A stretch of DNA of 64,000 nucleotides from Triglochin maritima (lineage: Eukaryota; Streptophyta; Magnoliopsida; Alismatales; Juncaginaceae), in contig OY821775.1 in the NCBI GenBank assembly GCA_963682175.1, forward strand, positions 6,296,501 through 6,360,500, in the 5' to 3' direction. This document shows, one piece after another, positions 1-11,811 of this stretch. Numbering within the stretch: the stretch's first letter is position 1; each line of letters starts with the position of its first letter. The notes beneath the pieces were generated by a model. That model was not told the DNA's origin. It ran no database searches and saw only the letters and a program-made list of their open reading frames with translations. The position numbers and the translations under genes were made by a program.

Positions 1-1924
1 TTTTAATAGTGGTCACGGACATCACAACCACAGACTGGCAGTTTATCCAGAGGGTCATCGTCAAATTAGTGGTCTAAGTTCTGGGGCGAAGAAGATTGTT
101 CGTGATATGACAGAGGCGCAAGCAAAACCACGGAACATCTTGAAGGCAGTAAAAGAAAAATTCCCGGAGGACAATCCAAATCAAAGGCATATTTATAATT
201 TCAGAGATTACATGAGGAGGACAAAATCTGAAGATCGGAATCCCGTCCAGCAATTTCTCTACCAAGCAGTGCAGTGTGAGTACTTACATTGGATTATGGC
301 GGATCCAGAAACTGATGTCGTCACTCACGCTTTTTTGGCACATCCGACGTCAGTCCAGTTGTTGCGGACATATCCTTTCGTTAACTGCATGGATTCGACT
401 TACAAGACGAACAAGTATAAGATGCCTTTGTTCGAAATGATTGGGGTCACACCAGCAAACATGAATTTCCTTATTGGATATGCGATTTTGATGGATGAAT
501 CTTACTCCAGTTATTTGTGGGTGATGGAGAAGTTGAGAGATCTGTTATTGGGGACTGTCAGCCCGACTGCAATAATAACAGACCGGGAGTTAGGCCTTAT
601 GCGACCAGTGAGAGAGGTTTTTCCAGACTCTGCTCATTTACTCTGCACATGGCACATCAACAAAGACGTATTGAATTACGCGTACCACGTATTCGGCAAG
701 AATAAGGAGATGGCAGAGACTTTGAGGCGTGGAAGATGGAGGAAGATCATGCTTTCTACTTCAGAAGCCGAGTATGATAGAGCTGTGTATGCTCTGAAAG
801 ATTTGTATAGATCGTGGCCGGCTATCACGGAGTATCTGGACACCACGTGGTTGGTGCATAAAGAAAAGTTTGTGCTGAATTGGACGAACAAAGTCCTTCA
901 TTTTGGGAACACCACGAATTGTAGGGTCGAAAGTTCTCATTCGGCTCTAAAAGAGTGGATTTCTACTCGACTGCAGCTCTGGACACTCTTTTCGAGCGCG
1001 TCAACGCGGCTACTGAAATGCAGCTGACGAATATTCGAAACTTTCTTGAAGACTCGAGACGACGAAATTTGACTAATTTCGGACATGCTCTATATCGTCA
1101 CATAAATGGTAGAGTTTCGCATCACTGTTTGCAGTTGCTGAGTCAGGAGGTGAAGAGAATGCAACAGTTAGATGATGAAGTTGAATATCGTTGCGAGTGC
1201 GCTTTTCTGACTTCTCATGGGATACCTTGCGCATGTACTATCCGTGGATGTCTTGAATCAGAAAACGGAATTTACTTAGAGCAGATTCATTCATTCTGGA
1301 GGACACTTGTCATTGGGGAAGGAGCCGGGAACGCAGAGTTTGTGTCTCAGGCAGCTCAAGACGCCGAACATTTTCGCAGTCTGGTTGATGAGATTGCAGG
1401 AAGTGACCCTACCGTAATTCGATCTGCCTCTCGGGTTTTATTCGAGCAGCTACACCCCGAACATTCGAATTTGAAAGAGCCTGCAGTAAAAACAAAGCTA
1501 CGAGGTCGACCAAGGGGAAAGTCGACACGACGGGACCCTAGTGCGTTTGAGTATGCAGAGCGAGGTAGTGGTCGATCTTCAGGTAGTGGGAGTAGAGGTC
1601 GTGGTCGTTCTTCCATAGGGGGAGCGGCTTCCTCGGACGCCCGCCCCATGCGGGGGGCGTCTCCCTCGGACGCCGACGACTTCTTTTTTTTTTTTTTTTA
1701 AAACAAATAAATAACGTAATGTTACCTCATACGGGTACACCAGGGGAACTGCTGGCTGCTTCCCTGGCCTCCGAGACATTCGTAATCTTGTGTAGTAGGT
1801 ATAGGAAGAGAAAGTTTTGAAAAAAGAGTGAAATTGTGAGATATATAAGCAAAAATAGGAGGAAGGGCAATTTGGTAATTTCAAGGGGCGATTTAAGTAA
1901 TTTTGGGGCGATGTTTAGCAGTTC
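1..1924 (+). mobile_element. Mutator-like element (MULE), 3' part; 5' end outside window
   Basis: The right end (about 1865-1924) reads GGTAATTTCAAGGGGCGATT and ends GTTTAGCAGTTC. It is nearly identical to the right terminus of the short element ending at 30401, which defines the family's terminal inverted repeat. The transposase frame is at 2-1700. The GC-rich subterminal zone with GGCGTC-type repeats starts directly after the transposase C-terminal basic tail (about 1620), so the OTU exon seen in the 9.3-12.4 kb copy is absent here. The target duplication cannot be tested because the left end is off the window. Confidence 0.8.
2..1699 (+). pseudogene. MULE transposase (DDE, SWIM zinc finger), one frameshift, 5' partial
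   Basis: An open frame runs from base 2 to 1027 and continues in another frame from about 955 to 1701. The first part has the conserved region following an N-terminal FAR1-like domain, then the MULE DDE core: first Asp in CMDSTYKTNKYKMPL, second Asp in ITDRELGLMRPV with CTWH downstream, and the Glu in CRVESSHSALK. The second part has DTLFERVN, the SWIM-type Cys cluster ending HGIPCACTI, and a C-terminal tail rich in Arg, Gly and Ser. The frame changes between about 970 and 980, where ACTCGACTGCAG appears to lack one base, so one deletion separates two otherwise intact halves. Such proteins cut and paste Mutator-like elements in the nucleus. The host may carry intact copies elsewhere. The start codon lies upstream of the window. 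Confidence 0.85.
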
Positions 1925-2234
1925 AGAATATTTATGGAGTTCACAGGTATGGGTAATTTGTAAAGGTAATCCTAAATTATGCTAAAATACTAAGACTAAA
2001 ACTACTACTACTTGAGTAAAACACAATGTTAACTTTGGTCTTAGAATCTCGAGCTTCATTTTCCATCATACATCAATAAGCGGGAAAAGAGATCATACAT
2101 CTCCCAAAGCCTTGATGTGCTTTATATAGATACAACGGTTCATGAATGGGTCGACGCTTTCTGCCCATTACATATGTGAATCTAAAGCCCAAGATACAAA
2201 TACATACTCCCTGTTACACAGTATATGCTAACAT
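1925..2234. other. Non-coding stretch with a copia-derived scrap
   Basis: I see no gene. Bases about 2190-2234 repeat a short stretch also present at about 6460-6515 (shared ACTCCCT and AGTATATGC blocks), which lies upstream of the copia integrase remnant. It is therefore probably a retroelement scrap. Confidence 0.4.
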
Positions 2235-3698
2235 TGTTGGATTTCATGTCATATACTTGTATGGATATTTTTAAAATTTTACAAGCAATTAAAATTGATT
2301 TTCATATTTTTCAACAATTTTATATACAAAACATAATTGTATTTCAATATATATTATATACTAATTAATATTGAAATACATAGATTTGATCATACCTAAG
2401 GGAATATCAAAAAGAAATACCAATCGGAAGTCGGGTTGCACGTCGAATTACCTCAGAATCACCTCCAAGTGTTCATCAAACTCTAAAGAAGATTAGAGAG
2501 ATCGAAGCTAGTCAATCAATCTCTAATTCAAGGTTAGAATCTCGCTAATAACCTCTTCTTTGCTCCAAAGAATTTTTAATCTCTCGAGCACTCAATTAAT
2601 AAGAAGAATTTCAGATAGAATGATGGAGAAAATATGGAGTGGAGAATGTTTTGCATTAATTGAACAAATGAATGGATGATGAACCTATTTACAGGGCATC
2701 CTTAAACCCACATCATGGGTAAACCATTTACACATGATCCATTGTTAATCTCTCCACTAAACCACATCATGTGCAAATCACTTTGCACATGATCTCTTCT
2801 TTATTTCTCATTTCATCATCTCATAACTACTTTTGATCAAGGTGAATTAAATCCAGTCATTAATCAACAAAAATCGCTTATTAATATATGCAAAAACGTG
2901 GGCAAACGGTCGGACAATTTTTTCACTGTTTTTGACTATACCAAATTTCAAATTAATATCCAACAAAATTTTGGGTTTGAGATTTTGGCAAATTCATATG
3001 TTATAATGTTGTGGATCACATTATATCATGTAGTATATTATCATATATAATATCAAAATATTATACCACGTAATATATACATCTCATATGAATTTATTTG
3101 TTATTCTAACCATGTCGTTATTACGACATATTGATTTAATTATTTTACGACATATATATTATTTCATAACACGTGAAACTTAAAACATCATATAGGAGGC
3201 GCATGTCATGTACAATCAACTAATATTTTTATCACAATGCATAATGATAGCTTTTGATAATAATCACACTATACACTTCTCATGTGAAAAGATATAAGTC
3301 TCATATCTTAAGATCCAAAGACACAATGAAAATATTAATGATACAAACACAAATCCACAATGTTTCATTTCTTAGGTCTATTCAATATATGGAAAAAATA
3401 TTGTCCATTCCATATACTCATGTTGTTAAAATATTTGTAGAGCTACAATATTCTTTAACCAACATGACAATCTGATCTCGGTAATTAATGTTCTAAGTTA
3501 ATTACCATGACTGTGAATTTCTTTTGATTTATGCAAAAACCATTATCTTTTAGAGCTCTACGGCTAAGGAATCAAGAGCATATTCCTTAACACTTCCAAA
3601 AGACAAATACATTAATCAATGAACAAAATATTTGTACATTCAATTAATAATAAAAGACATGTAAAATAATACTTTTATAACACACGTTCCTTTCAATA
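2235..3698 (-). mobile_element. Probable Ty1-copia LTR (3' LTR of minus-strand element)
   Basis: The segment starts TGTTGG. On the minus strand it follows a polypurine-like tract (CAAGTGGGA, reverse complement of 3699-3707) that lies directly downstream of the copia RNase H remnant. The ends read TATTG...CCAACA in element orientation, so the 5' dinucleotide may be mutated. AT-rich, no gene. The 5' boundary rests on the polypurine tract and the 3' boundary on the CCAACA end. I found no matching second LTR, and no target duplication is claimed. Confidence 0.5.
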
Positions 3699-3776
3699 TC
3701 CCACTTGTTATCAAAGTATTCTTTCACATACATTCACAATGTATAAAACTTAAATAACTAGGGTGACCCTCTTATC

Positions 3777-4298
3777 TTACTCATCAAACCACTCTACATG
3801 GTTCTTCAAACCCATGAACTCGAAATGTATTTCGCCTTTGGCTTGAGATAAGGGTTTGGTGAATGGATCAGCTGTGTTGTTATTTGTGTCCACCAATAAT
3901 AAATTTATCTTGTCTTCGTCGATGAAATCACGACTGACAAAGTACTTGTGATCCATGTACTTCACCTTGTGATGAGATTTGGGATCCTTGATTTGCGAGA
4001 TAGATTGACTATTATCACAAAATAGCTCTATGAGTCATTTTCTTGAAGGAACTATTTCAAGTTCTTCAATGAACTTCTTAATCTACACTCATTCATTCCT
4101 CGCTTCAGCGACTTCCATCACTTCTGAAGCGAAGGTTGTGTCGGTCGTAGTTGTATATGTTTCCAGTTACAGGATTGAAGCACTTGTAGCATGAGTGAAA
4201 AGGACTATATCCCAAGTTAATGTTGTTAGTAGATCGAAATTGGACGTTATGCTTGTTATATAAGACCAAAAGAGGATAACAGAGCACCCATGAGATTT
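3777..4298 (-). pseudogene. Ty1-copia RNase H remnant
   Basis: On the minus strand an open stretch (3777-3965) reads through KYMDHKYFVSRDFIDE, then the copia hallmark TADPFTKPLSQ, then a C-terminal MGLKNHVEW. Further upstream on the same strand LIELFCDNSQSISQ corresponds to the copia motif SxIELFCDN, and IKKFIEELEIVPS to its preceding helix, with stop codons in between. This is the C-terminal end of a pol polyprotein. Its upstream boundary is the solo LTR inserted at 4304. Reverse transcriptase is missing between this fragment and the integrase at 5.9-6.6 kb. Confidence 0.8.
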
Positions 4299-4303
4299 AT
4301 ACA

Positions 4304-5893
4304 TGTAACGTCCTCAGAACAACGGAAAATTTTAAAATTTAAACATACAATTAACTTGAGGACATTACTGCAAAGACACACACAGGTGTATCAACAAATA
4401 ATATATATATATATAATCGAGTTTTACAAAAGAATGTGATTACATCAAAAGCTCAAAACAGGAAATATACACATGTAATCACCACCTCAAAAGAAAGGAA
4501 AGCAGGATCCGATCCCGAGTGCTCTCATCCACAGTCACCACCCTCCTATCGACGATCCCGGCCTGAAATGCAAACATGAACTATGCCTGGGTTTCCATAA
4601 GGAAACCCCGCATGCCAAACTCTTACACATGAATGAAACAATGAATACGGAAACTGTAAAATGGCATAAACCCAACAACTACAAACACCAACAATTGCCT
4701 CATTTACCGGAGCCACAGTTTTGCATCAATTGCTGGAGTCACGGCGACGACGTATACATGCCTCATTCGCCGGAGCCACGACTTTTCCTCATTCACCGAA
4801 GCCACGACATTAACAACCACAACCCACTCCGTAGAGCCATCACTGATCGCTATTAGGTCGGCTTGTCCGTCCGTTGCCCTAAGAGGGTCGGTGAACCCGT
4901 TGACTTCTAGCCGATCAACAACAACAAAGGGAAAACACCAAACTGTGCAAAAACAGTCGAACAAAAACATCTCAATGGTCGACTGAATCCCCCTCTAGAG
5001 GACTGGCCCAACCGAAAAACCCGTCAATCGGTCAAACGGCAAAAGGGACCCGTTCGACCAAAAAACACCAGTAAAAGAAATCATCTTTACTCAAAAATAT
5101 CAAACGGTCGAACGACCCAAGACATCCGGTCGACCGAAACCCACCAGTGAAACTCATCATCAACCCACATCACACGGTCAACCGAAACAACACTTCTGGT
5201 CGAACGGCCCTTAAGTTAAGTTAAGTCATCGGTCAGACGAGTCAAACAGGCGGTCGACCGTTTAGATGTTCAATGCCTCAACCGACCTACGACAGTACTT
5301 TTGGTCGACCGGCAAAGGGGTCCGGTTAGACCGAAAGCACCCAGAGCCTTCATCTCTCGCTCAAAATGCACAACCGGTCGACCACCCAAAGATATCGTTC
5401 GACAGGTGTGAGGGATATCACCCAAAAAACACTACAACCGGTCGACCGTTATAGTGTAGAAAAGATGTTGCACAAGTCTGGCGAGCCATTCGGCCTACCG
5501 TCGACCACTCCAACACCCACACAAACTTAGGTGAGCGTAAAAGCAAGCTTGACATACCTTTAAGACTTGAAGAAACCTTTGAAGAGCCAACGGCGAGCGT
5601 CTCCAGGTAACTCCTCTCCTTCTCCAGCGGAACCCTACTCGATCGACCGACAAATCCTCGCACCTCTTCACCTCGACGAACACAACTCCACTGTGCACCA
5701 AGGCTGGAAGAGAGAGGAACAGAGCGTTGAACGGGAGAGAGAGAGAGAGAGAGAGAACGAGTGAGAAGAGAGGGAGAGAGAGAACTCAAACCTTAAATAC
5801 TCTTCCCAAACACATCTCAGTCATCCATCTCAATCCTTCTCTAAACTACCCCTAAACACAGTTAAAATATTAAAAAAAATTTAGGATATAACA
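4304..5893 (-). mobile_element. Solo LTR (family A) with 5-bp target duplication
   Basis: The 1590-bp segment begins TGTAACGTCC and ends GATATAACA, and is flanked by perfect direct repeats ATACA (4299-4303 and 5894-5898). It interrupts the copia coding remnant. No internal domain or second LTR is present, so it is a solo LTR. The minus-strand reading (starting TGTTATATCC and ending GAGGACGTTACA) is the more typical LTR polarity. Inside are CGGTCGACCG or near copies (for example near 5133, 5252, 5303, 5374, 5437) and a degenerate array around GCCGGAGCCAC (about 4700-4850). A related, more diverged copy lies at 40.7-43.0 kb on the plus strand. The superfamily (gypsy or copia) cannot be fixed without internal sequence. 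Confidence 0.88.
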
Positions 5894-5904
5894 ATACATG
5901 TCAT

Positions 5905-6566
5905 ACTTTAGTAGGTTGTCTGCTAAAGAGTCTCTGAAAGGGAGTATCCCATAAAATATAAATAGATGGTAGCACATTAACTATTTAACTTTCATTTAGG
6001 AAGGCTGAAGACCAAAACTTCATCGGAAGACCACTATGAGTTAATAGTGTCAGAGCATATCACATAAGTGTCTTTTCTTTCTCTCAGCTGCTCCATTCTG
6101 CTTAGGGGGTGTAGGGGGGCGGAGATTCTATGACAATGTCTTGAGTTTTAAAATATTCATGCAATCTCCTTTACTCTTCTCCCAAGTCTGTATGAACAAC
6201 CTTAATATTTTTCCCAAATTGTGTTTTAACAAACGTTTTAAAATGTTGAGAGATATTATACACCTCAAATTTTAAAACAAAAGGGAAAACCACACAAACT
6301 TAGAATAGTCATCAATGAGAGTATCTATACATATATCCTTCAATCGAAACAACTGGTGACATCCATGCATCACTAAAAATGCTCTCAAAGCAATGGGAAC
6401 TAATAGTACTGGTAGTAGTTAGATGAAGTTTGTGACATTTTGCCTGCACACATAGTATATTCCCAATATACAAATACAAACTCCCTATTACATAGTATAT
6501 GCCAACACTGCAAATAACTGTTAATATATGCACCGATATGTAGTTTTCAAAATCAAAACTAGACAT
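5905..6566 (-). pseudogene. Ty1-copia integrase remnant
   Basis: Minus-strand translation with several frameshifts gives AKCHKLHL and FESIFSDAW (linker and integrase core start), then DDYSKFVWFSLL, then FKTFVKTQFGKNIKVVHTD, and a decayed copy of the TPQQNGVAERK block around 6085-6125. These are in the correct order for a copia integrase. The region continues to 5905 with a degraded post-integrase stretch (similar to a FWDEAFxTAxYLIN block) and is cut by the solo LTR at 5893. With the RNase H remnant at 3.8-4.3 kb and the LTR at 2.2-3.7 kb it forms one decayed minus-strand element. Confidence 0.78.
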
Positions 6567-8047
6567 CTAACAGTGTCGAGTGTGATTCACATTTTGGTTG
6601 GTAAGGAAAAGCATCAACCTATTAGATCAAGCAACACTATGAGATAAGACTTACCTAAAGTTGAGCTTTTCCTAATTTCCTTTTATGAGATGTAAGATGT
6701 TGGCAAGCTTACAAAGATTTCGTGGACATTAAACGTAGACTTGTGATAACACCGCAAGTCTACGTTTTTTTAAGTCGCGGCCGCAAGAGTAAGTTACTGC
6801 CAATTTATTCGAAGAAGACAGTCTCAACGGACGTCTAACGATCCTGCTTAGCAAGTTGTGATTAGGAGATATAACTCGTACGTTCATTAATCTAATTATC
6901 CCTCTTGAAAACTTGAAGCGACAATAGTTTACGAGTTATTGCCTATTTTGTAGTGAAACGTACTTTGGTTTTAGTCAGTTGGTTTTACGAGAAATTAATA
7001 CATATATATTATATACCTAAAAAATATTAATAATTTCATATTAAAAAGTTATAAAATATATAAGTAGCTTCTGTATTAGTTGAAACTTCTAATTAACTAG
7101 CAATATGTTAATTTTTTTGGTTTGGTCTATTTATATTAATCAGTTTAGCTATCGTTCTCCACGTCCTCAAAAGTTATATGTCGGCATGCAATCACTGCAA
7201 TTTGCGAAACGCCTACTTTGGACCGTCATGATTTGTTATAAATAGGTCAACCATAAGAAGTAGCCTATAATCTTTTGAAAGTCAATTGATTTTCTCTCTC
7301 AAATAAATCCGAGCCTTGCCATCAATCTCATTCACGCAAGTTGAGGTCATATTGTTAATTATTCATTTCTAATTAGAGTACCATCTCGGAGAAGATAAAA
7401 AGTTTACCGGCTGAACCTAAACGTAATTACCAACCAGGATTGAGTTAGCTGATAAAAAAGTGACTTTAGACCAGCTAATCTAGGTTTTCTCCGACAAATT
7501 AAGTGAGTCATCTCTTGGTTTCAGTTAATTAGACCTTAGAACAAACTAGAGAAACATAACTTATAAAGACAAGTAGACAACAAGCAATTTAAAGTTGTTC
7601 AACTTTAAATTGTAGGAGAAGACATACGGGTATGACACCGTAAAACAACCGTTGATCGATCTTGGTTCCGTTGTGTAAGGATTTGATCTATAAAAGATGT
7701 ACGATTCCCGTATTTGCGCATTCTTATTTACCTACAGGATATCCGCACATCCCACACGCATGTGTTATCGATACCTAATTCTATTGAAAATGTCAATGAT
7801 CATAATCAATATATAAACTTGGAACATGCACATATAAAACTATTTATTTACGTCTTGTTTCTTGGTCACCAGAAATAAGATCCCAACCATTTGCATGTCA
7901 AAGCAAGTTACGTCTCCGTCTACGTATTGCAGCCAATTGCATGCCTGCACGATCACTTTCGGATGTAGATCGATATGTACCTGTTAGTTGAAAGTATGCT
8001 TCACCCATCCGATGATACAGTTGATACCAACTGGAGAAAGTTGAGGT
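6567..8047. other. Non-coding, probably old retroelement sequence
   Basis: No supported gene. A perfect 13-bp hairpin (6731-6743 with 6755-6767) followed by a T run is present. TATAAATAGG at about 7239-7248, followed by a CT-rich leader, looks like an LTR promoter, but I could not fix LTR ends. Confidence 0.4.
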
Positions 8048-8052
8048 TGTGA

Positions 8053-8899
8053 TGTTGAAATTTGGTTTGTAGAATTGTTAAGTGCGGTAAAACAGGAAGC
8101 ATCGGTCTACCATGACTAAAAGTCTAGAGCGTCCAGGATTTGTCGAAATGTGAGTTTCGGTCGACCGATGCTGGGCACACGGTCAACCGGAAACTTCTAA
8201 AGCCTTCAGGGCTCGGATCAAGGCAAGAGTCGGTCGACCGGTGCTGAGCACGCGGTCGACCGGAAACTTCCAGGAGCTTCAAGTCGAGAATCATCATCAC
8301 GGATCGGTCGACCGGAACTTAAGTCAAGGTCGACCAGAAACTTCCAGGGGCTCCCAGGCACTGTTCAGAAGCGCGGAACGGTCGACCAGCTCGGGGTGAG
8401 CGGTTATGCGCAAAATAGACAACCGGTCGACCGATGGAGAATTTCGTTCGACCGTTGCAGACGATTTTGCCCACGATCTGCATGTTTATTTGTACGGTTT
8501 TAGCCCATTATAAAAGGGGGTTTCACCCTAATTTTGTAAAACAACATACAATACTTATTTCCTTGAGAGAGATTATGCTAGAGAGATATCTAAAGTGCTT
8601 TGGGAGACATATTGCTTCTAATCGTTTGTAATCTCGGAGACTTCTCTTGCTGGAGAAGAACTGAAAGGAAATGAGACTCTCCCAATGACGTAAGCATCTT
8701 GCCGAACCATCTAAATTCGCGTGTGTCATGGTTTGTTTCATGTGTGTTGTGTGTTTGCTTGTCTATTTCATCTTATTCGTGTTTCTTGTTGCATTAAGAT
8801 TGTGAGAGGATGCGAAGTTAAGTTCCGCAATCAATATTCGATTCAGTTGTGCGTTTAATCTATATTCATGCTAGGACATTGTTAGATCACCTTCCAACA
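8053..8899 (+). mobile_element. Solo LTR (family B, copia-like) with TSD TGTGA
   Basis: The 847-bp segment starts TGTTGAAATTTGG and ends CCTTCCAACA, flanked by perfect 5-bp repeats TGTGA (8048-8052 and 8900-8904). It is closely related to the segments at 26583-27402 and 31367-31969. It contains about a dozen CGGTCGACCG or near-copy motifs in 8155-8460, then TATAAAAG (8509-8516), then the copia-typical U5 block CATCTTGCCGAACC (about 8696-8709). No coding sequence is present. Confidence 0.9.
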
Positions 8900-8904
8900 T
8901 GTGA

Positions 8905-9294
8905 CACCAAGGACGGTACGCAAAGAATCAAAGACCAGGTCAACGATTTCGGGTAGGTGGTGATGCCGGATGGAGATGGTCAGATACACAAAAATTGGAG
9001 ACATCTACTACACCTACACATCCTTTTATGAGAGAAAAATTACTTATCATATTGGACTAACATGCCGATAGTATGCATGAATCCAAAATTACCATTTGTT
9101 ACGTGGATATGTGTAAGACTTCAAGGTGGTAACGGGGGTCGAGGTGTTCAACCGACCCAATTGAATTGTAAAAAGTAGTCGGGTCAAGATGAGCGGATTT
9201 TGACCTTTATGGATTTTTTGGGCTGTCAACACCATTGATGACAAGCACACGAAGAGTATCAAGAATTATATGTCCACCGTTTCTTTGTGTGATT
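8905..9294. other. Intergenic, no gene seen
   Basis: Nothing recognisable on either strand. Confidence 0.4.
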
Positions 9295-9428
9295 ATTATT
9301 CGTCGTCGGAAAATTACTTAAATCGTCCTAAAAATTTCATTGTTTCCCTTTACAAATCAATTAATACATATTTGGTCTCGTGTCTTTAAACAAGATTTTT
9401 GACTCAGTTTTACTCACATTCCTAGTAC

Positions 9429-10063
9429 TATGACTGTCAATCGTGTCGTGTCGTGTGCTAATCGTGTCGTGTCAACTCCTATATATAAGCTCTAGGTGTT
9501 GCGCCGTATCCGACCCATTTAATAATCGTGTTGCTAAATTTCTGCCGTATCCAACTCATTTATAATCGTGTTGCCATATCCAACCCATTTATACCCGATT
9601 ATTAAACGGATTACTTCGTGTACACGTTTAACACCGCTACCGTTTACACCATTTAACACACATTTAACACACGATTATCCACTCGTTCAGAGTTCAAACT
9701 TCAAAGTTTCAAACCAGTTATATATATAATTGGTAAAATTATAAATACGACATTCAGTTATTAGAATTTGTTTATTATAATTTATAACTTATATATTACT
9801 TATAGACTCGTCGGTATTAGTCGTGTATTAATCGTGTCGTATTCGTAATCGTGTGCCTAATTACCCAATTACTTATCTTGTTTTATCGTGTCTTAATCGT
9901 GTTAATCGTTTTTACAGCAGAAATCCATATACAACCCATTTAATAATCGTGTTGTCGTATCCAACCCATTTATTAATCGTGTTCAAATTCTCAATCCATA
10001 TCTGCTAACTTCGTGTCATTTTCGTGTCGTGTTATCGTGTTTCGTGTAAAATTGACAGTCATA
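9429..10063. mobile_element. Non-autonomous hAT-like element nested in MULE terminal repeat
   Basis: The termini TATGACTGTCAAT and ATTGACAGTCATA are a perfect 13-bp inverted repeat. They are flanked by CCTAGTAC (9421-9428) and CTTAGTAC (10064-10071), an 8-bp target duplication with one mismatch, as expected for hAT. The interior is rich in CGTGTCGTG and CAACCCATTTAATAATCGTG repeats. No ORF. Removing it restores the MULE terminal repeat as seen at 29181. A related element sits at 37183-37623. Confidence 0.85.
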
Positions 10064-10239
10064 CTTAGTACCAACACCACGAAAATGTCAGGTGAATCAC
10101 CTGGATCCGGCGAGGTAACGGATGCGGATTTTTTTCCCGACACAGGCGTCTGGCTAAGACGCTTCCACCATGGTGGAGGCGTCTGGCACACACGCCCCAT
10201 TTTTTTAGTTTTTTTTAATTTTTTGTTAAATTAATTTTT

Positions 10240-11700
10240 TCCAGGTTCCGTTGCAAGATTTCGGTGGTGATGGAGTAGATTACAGTGAGGTTTTTGATAG
10301 TAAACAAATATTTACAACAATCGAGGAAGAATGTAAATGGGCGCAACAAGTTGTCATAGTAGTCAATTTTTTTGTTTATATCATCATACAAACCAAAAGC
10401 AGATAACCGGATAAGATGCATGGATTCTACGTATAAGAAGAACAAGTACAAGATGTCTTTGTTTGAGATGGTTGGGGTTACTCCAACAAATATGAATTTC
10501 CTCATCGGATATGCGATTTTGAAGGATGAGACCGAGTCTAGTTACCGGTGGGTGTTGGAGAGGTTGCGAGATATGTTATTGAATATTGTTACCCGACTGC
10601 AATAATAACGGACCGGGAGATGGGTCTGATGCGACCAGTGGCAGAGGTTTTTCCTGAGTCTGCCCATTTACTTTGCACCTGACATATCAACAAAGACGTG
10701 TACAACTACGCATACCACATATTCGGCAAGAGCAAGTAGCTTGCAGAGAGTTTTAGGCGTGGAAAGTGGAGGAGAGTTATGGTTTCTGATTCACAGACGG
10801 ATTATGATAGATCGGTCCGTAATCTGAAAGATTCTTTCAAGTCCTGACCAGTGCTCACGGAGTATGTGGAAGACACTAGGTTGGTGCATAAAGAAAAGTT
10901 TGTGTTGAATTGGACGAACAAAGTTCTTTATTTCGGCAACACTACGAACTGCAGGGTGGAAAGTGCGCATTCGGCTTTGAAAGAGTGAATCACTACATCG
11001 ATTGCCGCTTTCATCGATTGCCGCGCTCGACACTCTTTTCGACCGCGTGAACTCGGCTATTGAAATGCAGCTGACGAATATTCGGAACTTTTTTGAAGAT
11101 TCGAGACGTCGAAATTTGGCAAACTACATAGGTCATTTGTTTCAGCATATAAATGGCCGAGTTTCGCATCACTGCTTGTCGTTATTGACTCGGGAGTTGA
11201 AGAGAATGCAAGACTTAAGTAATGAAGTTGAATATCGTTACGGGTGTGCTTTTCTGACATCACATGGGATTCCTTGTGCATGTACCATGTACGAGTGTTT
11301 TGCGTTAGGTGATGAAATTTATTTAGAGCAGATTCATCCATTCTGGAAAACACTTGTCATTGGAGAAGGAGTCCAGATGTCAGAGTTTGTGGATCAGTCA
11401 GCACAAGACGTCGTGCATTTTTGGAAGCTCGTTGATGATATTTCGGAGAACGACCCTACAGTAATTTGTAGTGCCTCTCGTATTTTATACGAACAGTTAC
11501 ACCCGATCAGTCGAACTATGGAGAACCTGTAGAAAATACTAAGGTACGAGGTCGACCTAGGGGAAAGTCGACACGTCGGGACCCGAGTGCCTTCGAGTAT
11601 GCTGAGCGAGGTCATGGTCGGTCTGCCAGTAGTGGGAGCAGGGGTCGTGGTCGGTCTTCCAATTCGTCTCGATCGTCCGTGAACACGGGCACAGGATCTG
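10240..11700 (+). pseudogene. MULE transposase remnant (copy 2)
   Basis: Compared with the 5' copy, this one keeps the N-terminal block (about 10255-10345), then a deletion joins it to CMDSTYKKNKYKMSLFE (DDE first Asp). ITDREMGLMRPV (second Asp) is offset by a one-base deletion near 10585. CRVESAHSALKE (Glu) and the C-terminal IAALDTLFDRVN and HGIPCACTM zinc-finger region follow. In-frame TGA or TAG codons occur at CACCTGACAT, AAGTAGCTT, TCCTGACCA and GAGTGAATC; three replace Trp. An 11-bp ATCGATTGCCG duplication is present near 10998-11025. The basic tail ends at a good donor site (11700/11701). This copy is not functional. Confidence 0.85.
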
Positions 11701-11811
11701 GTATGATGATATATTTGTTGTTATTTAATATATATCACTAATCTAGATATGGTTGAATAGATTATCTCCTAATTTTGTTGTTTAATGAATTGTTATTTCT
11801 CTATCTTACAG

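Noticed and set aside
4629..4970. Overlapping short ORFs on both strands
   Set aside because: They lie wholly inside the family A solo LTR and follow its internal repeats.
6731..6774. Bacterial intrinsic terminator or foreign bacterial DNA
   Set aside because: The surroundings are typical plant AT-rich retroelement sequence with no bacterial genes.
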